DNA of 64,000 nt from Echinometra lucunter (GCA_029962745.1 CM057151.1:31009344-31073343); one strand, 5' to 3'; numbered from the stretch's first letter, positions 1 through 29,200 are shown. Numbers and translations are program-made. Notes: generated from the sequence alone by a model not told the origin.

Positions 1-179
1 TTAAGTCTTGTATTAAGTTCGTTATTCTTATTATTGTACATATTATTTCAGTGTCGGAGCAATCTGTTATTCTTAAACGAATGATGAGTCATGCTATGAT
101 TACAATCCTAAGGGGTTTTTTGTCGGGGGGGGGGGGGGTAAGGCAGATTTTTTTAAATGGTATACACAAGTTCATGTAC

Positions 180-15992
<15,813 letters not shown>

Positions 15993-15999
15993 GGTGATG

Positions 16000-17829
16000 A
16001 TGATAAGTACTTGAAAATAGGAGTCGTGTGAAGTGACGAGTGCGTTTAGATAGTTAATGAACTTGAATGATGTTCACAGATTACTAATTCCGACGACGCC
16101 TTGCTCATATCTGGGTGAATGCTGACCTGTGCACAAAGATCCATAAAACAGTGTAGAAAAAGGCACTTATAAACTTATGGATTAATGTTATAATGGTAGG
16201 TTCTTGTATAGCGCTCATGTCCATCAGAATTGACGCTCCTGCCGTTCCACTGTTATTACCCCGGCTTTAGCAAGGCAGCCATTAAGGCACTCTAGCATTT
16301 CAAGGAAATTCTTCCTACCGGGTACCCATTTACTACACCTGGGTCGAAAGTGGCAAATTGTAAATTAATGTCTTGCTAAAGGACATTGGTGCCACGGCGG
16401 GACTCGAATCGCCAACCTTGTGATCTACAGTCCGGCGACGTATCCACTAGGCCACGACACCTCTACCATGATATTTAAAAGAAAAGGAACACAAGGAAAT
16501 TTGCGAACAATAAAATACCACATACATCAATAAGATGAAAAACAGCGGCAGAAGAATCTATCGTCAAATATTGGTCGTTTCAACACACCTCTTGTACTTT
16601 AGACATAACTATTCCTACCTTGATTACTACAGGTCATGAGCAATATACAAAACCGTTTCTTTTTTAATGTTATTATCGTAATAATATCACTGGGTAAACA
16701 TCAGCTCTCACCCTTTGCGAAAATGATCTAGAAGATCAAGAAGATTACATGATCATATAGCTTAACGTATGAAATCATTTCATCACTGCCTGTGTAAGAA
16801 GCAAACATGGCTAAACGGCAAAGTGCCAATGAAGCGAGCACATGACATTCTACACGATCCGTAATATCAATAATCTTGCGGTCATGTCCTTGGTCAAGTC
16901 AAAGTCTAAAGTTTGAAACAAGATTCACACAAATATGAGAGGTCTCGATAATAACAATTTATAATAAAATATATTTGCTCTTCCTACTTAGCAAATGTGG
17001 TAACTGATACAATAAGTTGTTCGGCTTTTACGATCCGTACTATCCGTATCCACACATGTGGTTTTTTTTTGTATTTCTTAAATATTTTTGGTTATGCAGA
17101 TTTTACTTTTCACGAGGAGTCCACAGGTCCGGTGTCAGTGACGGTCCTTCCACTTGATATTTTCTGGGCTTGTATCATCTGGACAATATGACTGTGCGTT
17201 GAGCAGATTTCTCGGTCTCGGCAAGGAGATACTATAATAGTACCTCCTTGGGGAAAGAGACCACTCCAATAGGTGGAAGGGGTCAATAACGCCGGAACCT
17301 GCAAGGGACTCCTTTAAAGCGCTAGTGGTCTAATACGATACGATGAGTTATTTATATAGCGCTCTTGCACATGAGGCTTCACAGTGCTTTACAAAGTTTA
17401 ATAACCGAGAAACTTTCATCATGTCTGAAACCATTATCTAGTCTCACTCGATCAAGAGATATTCAGCTGGCCTCATAACAGCCTGTTTAATCACATTCAT
17501 TCTATTCTGAATTGTGGGCTTGAAAATGGGGACAGTCAAATCTATCGCGATATTTGCTCTGACTCTCTCGAGCATTTAAGTAGCAGAAAAAAAAACTATC
17601 CCAGTTGATAACACCCAAACTGACCTAATTTCCAATCTTTGCATTGTTTGGAAAGAACAATCAAATGTTCATTCTCGAACTCTGTTCCTTTCGAAACAAA
17701 TATCGAGAGCGTGCACATATACATATTGTCATTCAACCGATGCCAATTCTTTATCTATAATGCCGAAAAATGGATCTGTTTCTAAAATTCTTGAGAGGCT
17801 TGTATCTTAAACCACTTAAATTTTACATG
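16000..17829. other. 5' flank of the ABCC gene, no gene found
   Basis: Apart from the SINE at 16185-16466, I see no exon or RNA gene. About 17345-17390 has TTTATATAGCGCTC, the terminal motif seen in local retroelements. The promoter of the ABCC gene should lie here, but I cannot point to a TATA box or other site. Confidence 0.5.
16185..16466 (-). mobile_element. tRNA-derived SINE upstream of the ABCC gene
   Basis: Minus strand: GAGGTGTCGTGGCCTAGTGG (A-box), GGCGATTCGAGTCCC (B-box), then the shared body AGCAAGACATTAATTTAC, CCACTTTCGACCCAG and the terminal AGCGCTATACAAGAACC. Same family as the copies at 13990 and 36725. Confidence 0.75.
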
Positions 17830-20012
17830 AAATAAAATGATATACTCTGTGCCAAGCATTCTGGTTTTAGGCAGAAGCATTCGACAACGACATCTCTTTT
17901 GAAAGTCCCTGATGACTGGCTTAAAGCAATGGATGAGAGTCTTTATACGGGAGCTGTATTTATTGACCTTAAGAAGGCCTCTGACATTTGGGATATTAAT
18001 ATACTTGTAATTAAACTAACTAAAATTGGTATTTCAAAAGATATTTTACAGTGGTTTGAGAGTTATTTGTTCAACCGAAGAATCTGTACTTGTATTGAGT
18101 CTTTTACATCAAATATTTCAAATATAGATTATGGAATACTGCAGGGATCAACCCTTGGACCATTATTATTTACTATATATATATATATATATCACTGATC
18201 TGATTAAACAAGTGAAATTTTTTAGATTACATCTTTATGCATACGACAGTACACTGTCATTTATTTTTCTGGTAGAAGTGTTAAAGATATTGGAAAGTAC
18301 ATAAATCTGGACCTACGTATAATACATACAATTGGTTATGCCACAATAAACTTAGCTTTAATGTTGCACTGAATACAATTTGAAATTAGTGTATAGTTCA
18401 ACCATTCTTCCGCTTTTTGATTATGCTGATATTGTGTACGATTCGGCAAGCAAGAAATATACCGAACGTCTGCAAAAAATGCAGAACAGTGATGGTCGTA
18501 TCATTTTAAATGTTAAACCGCTTACTCGTATCTCTAATGGAGAAATTCATCACCGGCTTGAATGGAGATCATTGCAGTCAAGACGAAGTATTCACGTTTA
18601 ATACAATGGTTTTCAAATCTTTTGTATAGACCAATTTCACCTCCGGTTGATGTATTTGGCCCTCTATCGGCGACGCCATTGCTGCGGTGGGCAAGCGCGC
18701 TGACCGCGATTGGCTCTGTGTACAAAATGAATGTAAGATATGAGATATGCCCCGATATTGTTCCATTTACTTTATTCTAGATCAATAAAATAAAGCATGG
18801 ATACAAGGGTAGATGAGGTAAGACAATGGTCATATCTGACGGATGAAGGTATGATTTATTTTTGTACTTTCAATGGTTTTTCAACTTAGTTTTGTCAGTA
18901 AAAGTTCGATTGCAGCATAGAAGCCGTAGTAAATGGGAGCCCTAAATCTTACCCTGTTTATAAAGTCATGTTTTACTCATTAAATTTTACGCCAAAGAAC
19001 ATAATGATAATGTTTCTTGACTTCAAAGTCCTTTCTGTTGATGTTTTTACTCACTGGCGACGAATTCCTTCACAATGCTTATGGAAACCTGTGTAGGGAG
19101 TACGGCTTCTCACACAAACAGGCTTCATGAGTCAAAAGCGAGTGAATCTCGCACTCAGTTAGCTTCCAACTTTTAAACTTTCTCTAATTCTTGTGGCATT
19201 TGAGCACCGCACAGCTGCGACCTGAACTTCCCTGATAATTTCTCATTGCAAATATTAAAATAAATCTGCATATACTGGTCAAAATAGACAAAAAATCGAA
19301 CGAATGTACATAACGCGCTATTGACTTGTGTACTATAAAAGTTGGAGCGCCCACCGCAGTATGTCGAACTGTGTCGAACAGTCTGCTGCCCTCTTGCGTT
19401 GTGAAATTGGTCTATAATATGGCTCCTTTGTATTATTCAGCCGAGTCCTTTAAATTTTGTTATCACAATGTAAGATCTAACGGTAACGTGATGTTACCAA
19501 AACCTAAGACCGAATGTTGCCGTAGAATGTTTTTATATAAAGGTTCACGCCAATATAATAAATTACCACTAGATATGAAATTGATAAATAGCTTTAATAC
19601 TTTTTGCACTCTCATGAATTTAAGAACCCCATATGGTTTTGATCACTGAAGGACTCATGCCAGTTTTGCCAGGGGGGGGGGGGGGGGGTATTCTTCAAAA
19701 AAATTACTTGTTGCTGTTTTCAACAATAATTTCTTTTTTGTGTGTTTGTGTAATAATAATTTAGCTATTTATGTTTCTGTTCAGATACAGTATGTTTTTT
19801 TTTTTAATTTATGTACTGGACCTCAAGGAAGAACAGCAAGCCATTAACTGCCACACTGAGAGAGCAATCCAGCCATTCCATTATTTCTTTACCCTGTTTA
19901 CTGTATATATGCTTTCTGTATGTTCTTTTATTGCTATTTTATATGTACTTTTTATGTCTTTTTACTTGAATGGAAAATGCACTACAATACAATACAATAC
20001 AATACAATACCG
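17830..20012 (+). pseudogene. Decayed non-LTR retrotransposon (L2/CR1-type LINE), interrupted by a nested MITE
   Basis: Reverse-transcriptase pieces are visible: VFIDLKKASDIWD (like FLDLSKAFD), ILQWFESYLFNRR, GILQGSTLGPLLF and a mutated catalytic box YAYD. Then LVYSSTILPLFDYADIVYD and RLQKMQNSDGRIILN, both typical of the RT C-terminal half. The frame breaks several times. The coding remnant resumes at 19416 (YNMAPLYYSAESF; GSRQYNKLPLDMK) after a 792-bp insertion. The element ends in a short (ACAAT)n tail at about 19984-20010, typical of L2/CR1-like 3' ends. Confidence 0.8.
18625..19416. mobile_element. MITE nested in the LINE, 16-bp terminal inverted repeats
   Basis: The left end TATAGACCAATTTCAC (18625) and the right end (19401-19416) are perfect inverted repeats. 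Further in, CTGCGGTGGGC recurs inverted on the two sides. The interruption falls inside the LINE coding remnant, and LINE homology resumes directly after it. No transposase is recognisable in the interior. Confidence 0.72.
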
Positions 20013-22123
20013 CACAATAGATTAATCGGGATTTGTAATAATGGATACAGCGAGTTAAGTTTGCATTTTTACTTAGATAAAAAGGACATGTATTCGTGCG
20101 TAAATATGAGAAATCAGCTCCGACTCAGTGCGTTAAATTTTCTTTATTGTAAAAGGAATCATTATGCCATGTACAATTCTGATAACTTATATGATCATTT
20201 TGATAATTTATAATCAAATTGAGTAAATAAACCGATATCCATATCTGATCTTTAACCACAAAGCCTCGGCACATGAACAAAGTGACCGTGCTACTGAACT
20301 TCTGACATGTATGTCCGGTACAGATTTCCGATCTCGCTTTATCTTCTCATTCTTGAAAGGACCCGGCAAAGATATTCTCACTTCTCTTTTTGAGATGCAG
20401 GGACGGCGGAACGTTATTTGGATATGGGGGGGGGGGGAGGAGCCCCTGAAGCCCTCGGGTTTTAGGGGTTTTTCTAGCCTATGAGCAAATTAAATGATAT
20501 GTGTTTATAAATTATGTTTTTTTAAATTTGTTCTTTTCTTTTTTATTTTATTTTTTTGTTGCAATTTTGTTTGTGTATGGGGGGGGGGGGCGCTCAGATG
20601 GATTTAGTTTTGATTTATGCGTAGTTTAGGTTGGACATCATGTAATTCTTACAAAAATATTCCATTCTAACTGGAAGCAAATTAGGCTAAAACACATTTT
20701 CTACTTTGCAATGTAACTTCAAGGTTTTAGCAATTCATAAGAGTCGATGGCCATTCTGAATTAAAACAGGCTTCTCCTTTGCTGTCAGTTTTGCCATCTC
20801 CCATTTGAAAGGGGGGGGGGGGGGGGGGAGGAGTGTTGGATAAGATCGGTAGGCTACCCTTAAAACATTCTGAATATTCAGCTAGATTACTTTTTCAAAA
20901 AGAAACGAACGCCACAATACAGGAGGCTACAGTAATCAATTCAGAACACAACAATTGCCACTGTGAGTTGCAGCTGATCAATGCTATGCAGTCTTCAGCA
21001 AAGACTTCCAGAGTAATGACACTAGATAGCAAAAGGTTGCCTGAAATGGCACGTGCGATACGAATTATGAACAATGCTATCAGATTTTGTCTGTATGTGA
21101 GGTACATGGTGCTCCAATTTCAGATTTCTTTACTGGGCTAATTACTCTCTGTCACTCCTCGACTTACCTTTTCAGAATTTACTTTCAGCGATGGAACAGG
21201 GTTGATACCAGATGCGACAAAGCACAAGACAATCAAGAGACATCCAAAACATGAACAGTCACTTGGAGTAGGCCTATCCAATGTAGAAGCAATCGTAGGA
21301 CGACCAGTTTGAACAGAAAGTAGATTACATCATTGCAGTGTAATAGTATTCTGCATGATTATGTGCTCACCCAATCAAAGGGCAAGGAAAGAAATCATTT
21401 GTCAACAAAGAAGTGCGTGTGCCCACCCCTTTTATGAACATGTGAAGGTAAATATGGTGTTCAAAAGCCGCTCACGTTCCACAATCCCAGACCCTCCTCT
21501 GAAACTCGTATGTCATGTTCACCGACACTTGCTTTGCAATACATGTAGCCTACCAAGCGAAACACGTTTGTTGTTCTTGATAAAAATAACATCGTTTATA
21601 AACTGCTCATGTCATAGGCTTGGTTTTACACTACCATGGCTACCTTCCATGTCCATAGTCCATGACCTTAACCTTTTGGTTTATAGATAAATACCGCATG
21701 CAAATTTGGAGTAGCGATTCCAGAATCATCTGACCGGGGGGGGGGGGGGAGGGGGAGGGGGGATTTAAAAAAATTATCTAAAAGCAGGCAAGCAAGCAAA
21801 TGAAAAGAACATGTTTGCAAGGTGCCCTGTAAACATGCGTGAGGTAAACATGTCAGAAGTAAAATTTACGGCAATGTGACATGTCAACATGTGATACAGC
21901 CTGACATCAATGTTTTTATCTCTGTATATATTCAGCCTTATTTCTTCACCTCTTTCCCACTTGATTTTCTAACGGTTCATTGACTGCATGCTCAGCGGAA
22001 ACATTGTGCGATTTCGCTGAATATGGACAACAGATTTTTGTTTACTTTCTTGGAAAGACATGAACGCGCATTTCTGCAGGCTTGTACCGTTTCCCTTCTT
22101 CTACGATTTAAAAAGGTGGAGGC

Positions 22124-22340
22124 AGGGGCGGCGCCACGGGGGGGGGGGGCAGAAAGGCGATCGTTCCCCTATGATTTTTCAAGTGATCAAAAACACCCCC
22201 CCCAAAAAAAAAAAAAAAAAAAAAGAGAAAAAGAAAAAAAGAGGAGGAGGAAGAAAGAAGAGTATGGGGAAAGAGAGGGCGGCACTGGCGTATTGATGGG
22301 GGAGGGGGGCTTGGGGGAGTTTCCCCCCAAATAAAAATTC
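22124..22340. mobile_element. Broken copies related to the hAT-type MITE family
   Basis: CAGGGGCGGCGCCACGGG with poly-G begins at 22124, followed by the CTATGATTTTTCAAGTGATC landmark and a long A-tract. A second partial start (GGCGGCACTGGCGTATTGATG) follows near 22277. The ends do not pair cleanly, so these are rearranged remnants. Confidence 0.5.
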
Positions 22341-23599
22341 AAAACATGGTATATTTCTAATTCGATACCAGCAATTTACAAATGTTGCTGAATGACATGA
22401 TTTTCTGAGGGTTTTTCCTCACTTTTTCGTAACTTAAACTCTTCTTCCCCCCCCCCCAAAAAAGGTTTTTTTTCACTACGCCACTTCACTAGGAGGGGGA
22501 GGGGGACTAGCGAAAAATAATTTGCACAGTTTTCCCCAGGTATGCGCAATGAAGGATCGCATAGTTCAAGCCGGGGATAAGGACAGTTCTTGCACCCTTA
22601 TAGCTTACCCCGTCCCCCCCCCCCCCCGCCACTTATTTTAAGTGTGTGTTTTGTTTTATCTGTTGTTTGGCTTGCATGCAAAACATACACGTAACGGCTT
22701 TTGGCAAAAGAAAGTGAAATCAGGTAAATGATTACTTTCAATTACAATCATTAGTCTCTTAGCTTTTTCCTTTTCTAGCATGAGGTATATAGCTTTGGTT
22801 AATTTCAACAAGGTATTTTCAATTTTATTGATAAATCTATTTTCTAAAACTAGTGCTTGTCCAAGGAATAAACTAAAATTAAACTTCAAACGAAAATGTA
22901 AATAGGGCATTTCCTCCTGACGGGTGCTCTTTGATATACTGCATTAAAATTTAACCCTGCACTTCCCTGTACTACCTTTTCCCAAGAGATATTTTCATGT
23001 TTATATTTATATCACCCTTCATTTATTCAGTATTTCACTAAATGGCACAGCTCTAGACTACAAACAGCGGGTCCTTAAAAAAATTCACACCACTCATTTG
23101 TACCAACTAAAATAACGTTTGCATGCATTTTGTAATTTCTGTTTGTCAATCAATAATGTAAATTTAGTCAGGCAATCACATGTTACTTGCAGTAAATTTT
23201 CTCAAAACTGCTATTAGTTTCATGTAATAAACATTCAGATAATGTCACAAATCGTTGCAGCCACTTAAGAAATGAAGACGCATAACTGCATCATAAATAC
23301 TTAACTCCTTTTTTTCATACAGCATTTTGTGTTTTGTTTTTATTATTCCAGTATTTTTCCAAATACAATTGTGACAATCACAATCGAAATTAAAAGGTGA
23401 AAATTTAATATGAATTCAGGAAACAGACAAATAGATGAGAGTATAGCCCACGGTGATTGTATATAGCCTTATACATGTATATCTCACAATTGGGCTATGA
23501 GACGGTTTTCTTTTTATTTGTTCTTACCCTGCCATTATACCAATATGATTATTCCAATATGATACAGAAATCATTATAAATTGAAATATTAAAAATGTG

Positions 23600-24234
23600 C
23601 AGGCACCACAAAACTACAAAAAGTCGCACTGTGTGATTTTCAGTTAGACTTCAATAAAAGATGTTTTTAGTTTGCATGGCTGAATTTTAGTTTAGGGTAT
23701 TCCTGTAAAGGTATACTTTTTCCTAAGTGACTTAAAAATTTGGAGGCACCAAACAATCCAAAAGCGGTATTTTTGACAGTTTTTAGTAGACCTATGCTTG
23801 ACTTTTGTTCAGGTGGTTTTCTTTTTTTACAACCCTGAATACTTGTCTCATTTTTAATTCCCATAACTTCGAAAAAGTCTATTTTCTTGCACTGATACTT
23901 GTCAACTATAATAAGCAGGGAGTGCTTAAATATTATGCCAAGTTTCAGGATAATCCGATAATCCTTTCACAGAAATTTCTCCTGAGCTGCTGCCTGCATT
24001 CCTCTTTTTGTTACGTTTGCACAAGACCTCACAAGTCAGAGCGCTTCGAGAGATTCATTTCTCATTTCTCAAAAGTAGCATTCTGTGGGGCTGGGCATAT
24101 ACAGTGGGTTAGGATTATCCAATGAATGCTAATGAGTTATATATAATTTTTATGCTGAGAATCTAGTCTTTCAAAATCAGACTTTGACTAGAAAATCATA
24201 ACTGGCGACTTTTTTGTGGTTTTGTGGTGCCTGG
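23600..24234. mobile_element. DNA transposon remnant with about 50-bp terminal inverted repeats
   Basis: CAGGCACCACAAAAC at 23600 pairs with GTTTTGTGGTGCCTG ending at 24234. The similarity continues inward through AAAAAGTCGC and TGATTTTC. Two short open frames inside (65 and 106 codons) do not resemble a transposase. Confidence 0.65.
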
Positions 24235-24816
24235 TCACAAATTATTCACTGTTTTGCATTATACTCATTCTTTTTTTTTTTGAGACGGTACTTCCCTTTT
24301 CCCCCTTTTCCCTCACGATGAACTATTTTCATTGGCGCACTTCCACCCCGCTTTTGTATTTGCAAACTTTAACCAGCCTTTAATTATCTATTTCTAGCAA
24401 TAAATATGAAAATTCAAAATCATAAAACACTATAGGTAAAAATCTAAAATTGTAAAAGTTTACAAATACTAAGTTTGCATGTAGTTATAATTGTCTTCCA
24501 TGCCTATATATATTTGCTAGCACAAGAAGTTTCATATATATACATTTTCCAGAGTGTTGGCACTCAAAACTTTTACGTTAGAAATAATCAATAGGAAATC
24601 TAATCTAAGAGTGTATCAATAAAGTACATATTTTATTTTTTTGGAAAATTACCCATTAAACAATTACACAGATATACCAGACATATACTTATAAAATCCA
24701 AAATATGTACGCATCGTTCGAATAAAGAATACTAAAATACTAAAAAGAATGCAATTTTGATTAGTATAATAAATCCGGGAATGAAAGAAGAGAGTACACA
24801 ATACAAACAGTGAGTC

Positions 24817-24822
24817 TTTATT
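24817..24822 (-). terminator. Poly(A) signal AATAAA of the ITIH-like gene
   Basis: Read on the minus strand, AATAAA occurs about 25 bases after the TAG stop of exon 32, implying a very short 3' UTR. The position and strand fit the gene end. Confidence 0.6.
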
Positions 24823-24847
24823 TAGCTTCATAATTTACAGCCAATTC

Positions 24848-26229
24848 CTAAATTGTAGAATAAAGACTAGCTCGTCGGTAGTCAGTGTACTGCAACCCGT
24901 TCAAATTGTTGGAGAGTAGGTCTCCTCCGAGTGCATCACAAACTTCACTGGAGCCTGTAAGACCATTCTTACGCCATGTCAGATTCACGCTAATGGCTCG
25001 GCTACGGGATAAAGGTAGACCACATCCACCTCCAGATGTTGAGGAAAGCTGTGAGTTTGGTTGGTCAAGCATCAAACTGGCATGCTGGAACCGTCCTGGC
25101 AAGAAATGACGAGATAAAATACTCATGGACTACAAGAATACTTTGACCAAAAAAAAAAAAAAAAAGGAAGAGATTTATGATCGCTGATTAGGCTCATCCT
25201 GATAATCCTACGTGTCTCCACTAATTTTCGTTGGTAAATTACATTTATTGAGAAGAGTTTTCTCTGCTCCTGTGTGGTGTGGACTCAGGGACGGTGCCAG
25301 GGTATTTTGATGGGGGGGGGGGGGGGGGGGGAGGGGGGAAGGTGAGTTTATTGACGTTTTAAATGAATAGGGGTATTATATAGTTGGAAGCCCCAGGCCT
25401 CTCTTTACCCACCCTCTCCTTTCTTCTTTCTTCTTTTTTCTTCCTTTTCTCCTCTTTTTTTTTCTTTCACTTGAAAAATAATAGGGACGGTCGCCCCCTG
25501 CACCGCTCCTGTAGCACCGCCCCTGTGCGGACTTGATCGCCGCCACGTTTGTTTCAGAAAATAGCGACAGACTTCAACATACTTCGATCTCTACTGTGAT
25601 TTGGAATCTGTCATAGTATTAGCTCGTACTTTAATGGATGAAAAAAGGTATTAACTGACTACACCTCGGATGAGAGAGGTAAGTGTAAATGGAGATTAAT
25701 GCAATGTCAAAGGATAATAGGTCATTGACCCTCGAACAATTTAATCTACGGTCAGAGGAGACGTAGAACTGTCTTCCTATGTCTTTCTTTATTGAACTAC
25801 ATTTTTTTTATTATGGTTGATGTGAACGTTCATCCTTTCATTCCATCTTACCTATGATCCCATCCACAGCAGATGACAGACCAGTATTGTCGAGTACATT
25901 GAAGGTGAAAGCATCAGGTCGCCGCCAGTCAGTGTTGCGATCCAGCCGTTTCGTCACTATTTCAAACCTTGCCCCATTCGCCAGCGACACAATTACTTTC
26001 AAGCCATTGATCTCAAGACTGTGCCCTCCGAAGCTGTAGGCAGACTCAATGCCCCAGCGCAGAGGGCGGCTGGAGTCGACGGCTATACCACCCGTATTGA
26101 ACTTGAGGCGATGCCGAGAGGGTTGAGGTGAGTTCAGCACGATGGCGATTTCGCCTATGAAGGTGCGCTCTTGATCTCCAAATCGACCGGCAACGGTGTC
26201 TCCAACAATCCGCCCGTTCACATAGATAC
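24848..26229 (-). CDS. ITIH-like exons 31-32: ITI_HC_C C-terminal domain and stop
   Basis: Exon 31 (378 nt) begins GIYVNGRIVGDTVAG, matching the G-x-x-VNG-x-I-GD start of the family C-terminal domain, and continues RTFIGEIAIVLNSPQ, HRLKFNTGGIAVD and GLKVIVSLANGARFEI. Exon 32 has FQHASLMLDQPN, then a Cys in GGGCGLPL and a Cys in SSEVCDALGG, and stops at TAG (24850-24848). In mammals this region is the propeptide removed when heavy chains are coupled to chondroitin sulfate. Only the last unit carries the domain. A poly(A) signal follows within 40 bases. Confidence 0.88.
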
Positions 26230-29200
26230 CTGGAACAAAAGTAATATTGATCAAAATTAATCAATGTTCACATCTTCACTCTAAAAACTAAATGAAATGT
26301 TAAATCACCATTTAGAAGGGCCATGGAGCCTTTTGTTACTACATTTTCAAAATGGTAGATTAACACTTTGAACATAGGCTATTGAATTCAACATTGTAAA
26401 TGATGATTTAACATTTTATAGTGTTGAATCCAACATGTTAAAAGTGTTAATCTACCATTTTAAAAATGTAGTCACTCCTTAGCCCTTTTAATGGTGATTT
26501 AACATGGTGAATCCTAAAATTTGGGTTTTAGAGTGCTCCATAGTCAAAAGTGTGACACTAGAGTCATTCAGATTGGAAAAATGTAAGATTCAGTGATGTA
26601 CCCTCCGTGGCTTGCCCATGTAATTAAATCTGAACACACCCTTGTTCTTGGTTTCTCTGTATCGTTTGTATTCGCTGTAAGCAAACATGAGGAAAAGGCG
26701 CTATGTCAGATATATCTTTTGTATTAGATTGGGCAATGAAAGTTGTATGTATAGATTACTCAACAGGCTAAAGAGTGGTCTTCATAAGCAGGTATTTCTG
26801 AATGTTTGCTTTCATAAAGATTTTTTTTAAAGAAATAGGCCTACTTTTTGCATGATTGAAAGAGTGAGGTGTTTCTAACAGGTAGCCTCTATACTAATGC
26901 AAATAAAAAGGATGATTTTGCATCTCTTAATTTGCTGACAAACAACTATTACGACAGTTTTATTTTTTATTTTCAGCATCCTTACCCTGCAATGAATCTT
27001 CCAAGAGAACAATGATGTCATTATCTTGTGGATCTTCGTCTAAACAAACGGTGATTTCTACCTTCGGCACGGCAATGGTGAATCCTAAATTATTAGAGAA
27101 GAACAACGGGATCAACTCATTGATTTTCTACTATAATATTACTGCTGTTTACTATTTCCTACATCTTAGATCGATTACTACATAAAAATCTTGGAATCAT
27201 GGTAAACATGATAAACCTTTTAAATATGCATCACAAATTGCTTTTTGCATGGTCATTGACGAGTGGGCATCAAGTGCAAATGTTTCGATTAAACACTAAC
27301 CCAAGAGAGAATTATGAGGGGGAAAATGGGTTTGATTCACGAATGTCAAATGAATTGCCACTTTTCACGCCAGGCAAAAGGCCACATTTATAACAAGGAA
27401 TATAAGATCTAAAGATAAAGTTATGATAAAGGGGAAAACTGTAAAACGTAATTCACCCTCACTGATGTTATTCGTAAATGGATTCATTGTAATTTAATGC
27501 TCAGAAGCATACAAATAATCAAACCAATTTTAGACAAATGTTATTGCCTGCTGAAAGGGGTTCTGGTGCAGGGATAGGGGCAGGCGGGATAACGGTAAAG
27601 TTCCTGGAGAGTGTCTTTCTGGCTGTACGAGGTAGTGGTGAATTGATAACTCTCATCGCGAATGGATAGACTTGACGTGATCCGCTTTCATCACGACGGA
27701 TTAACAAAGCAGTGGATGGGTTGAAGAACCTATAGGATCAGATACGAACAACAACAACAACAATTTAAAAAAAGACTAACGCACGACTGTGTTGTGTAGA
27801 AAACTGGTTAACTAAAGTCTGGTACCTTTTTGTTTTGTTACGGGAATAAGGGAAAAGCAATTTAAGCAGTTTAACAATTACTTTAAAAAAAACATTGAAC
27901 ATACCCTCCGAGTGTTTTCTGAAAGAAAGGTTAATTTATTGTCAAATTATACTTATATCATACTCCGTCTAATGGAATCGATACGTGCCTTTAACTCTGA
28001 TAACTTCAGTGCTTATTTAATAATCTAAAAACTGAATAAAATCAAGAAGAATGCCCCATTTCCATTCAAACTTAAAGTATGCAGCAATAATTTAATGTGA
28101 TCAGATACGATATATTGAATTCATTTACCAAATAAGGTATTTAAGCTGTAGAATATTTTTACAAAGTTGGTCTATGTAAACATTTTGACTATATCCATAC
28201 ACACTAAGAATAAAGGTTCAGTTTTGCACCCTTCAATTGACATGATTGCGACAGTGGGAGCTCCTTTATGGGTACAACTTTGCACCCAAAGAAGCATTAT
28301 GCACCTTTAAGGGTGCATAGTTGTACCCTTTAGGGAAGGTGCAAATTTGCACAATTTTTAATGCAAAAACTTCTGCACCCTCAAAAGGTGCATAGTTACA
28401 CCCTTACGGGTGCAGACGGGCATTTCGGGGCGCAAACAAGTACAAAAGGGTGCATCTTCGCACCATTTTCATGTGGGGTGCAAGATTGAACCCAAAAAAT
28501 TGTTGCCAGTGTTGCATTTAGGGTGCACTGTTTAAACTGAACCTTTCATTCCAAGTGTGTATACCTGTACTGAACAGATTTGTCTTTGATCTCATTCTCC
28601 CCTATCATGTTGTATTCAGGTGTCTCTTCAGCTAGAGCCTGTTCATTCTTCAGAGTCTGGATGATATGATAAGCCCAAATCCTCTCGATGATATCCTCTG
28701 GTACATCATCATCTAGGAGCGAAAGAGATGGAACCTGGAAAGTGCGAGAAATGAAATGATAGACTGAATTCCCTGTAAATGGTTGGTTGGTTGGTTATTT
28801 ACCAGACTGCTAAGAAAGCATGTGCATGCTTGTTAGCAAGCAACCAGTGGACCGCTGGTTTTAAGTCCCCTCCAAAGGACTTGGTAAAGAGGATTAATAC
28901 CTTACCAAAGGGCGCATCCACTTGGTTTTTTAACCCATGCTACATGTTAATGTTAATATTAAAAGGTTGGTTATTTTACCTGACTGCTAAGAAAGCATGT
29001 GTATGCTTGTTAGTAAGCAACCAGTGGACCGCTAGCTTTAAGTCCCCTCCGAAGGACTTGGTAAAGAGGATTAATACCTTACCAAAAGGCGCATCCACTT
29101 GGTTTTTTAACCCATGCTACATGTTAATGTTAATATTAAAAGGTTGGTTATTTTACCTGACTGCTAAGAAAGCATGTGTATGCTTGTTAGTAAGCAACCA

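Larger units (their letters stand above)
20013..24816. other. Intergenic region between the two large genes
   Basis: Holds the remnants at 22124 and 23600 and several poly-G/poly-C tracts (20425, 20580, 20811-20828, about 21738, about 22138, about 22615). Open frames here (for example 20833-21141 and 21355-21690) lack splice structure, homology I recognise, or codon character, so I call no gene. Confidence 0.5.

Noticed and set aside
20833..21690. Open frames of 102 and 111 codons in the intergenic region
   Set aside because: No recognisable domain, splice sites or conserved pattern; lengths are within chance expectation.
27531..27548. GT donor at ATTT|gtctaa for exon 29
   Set aside because: It joins to exon 30 as TGA, ending the protein before the well-conserved C-terminal domain.
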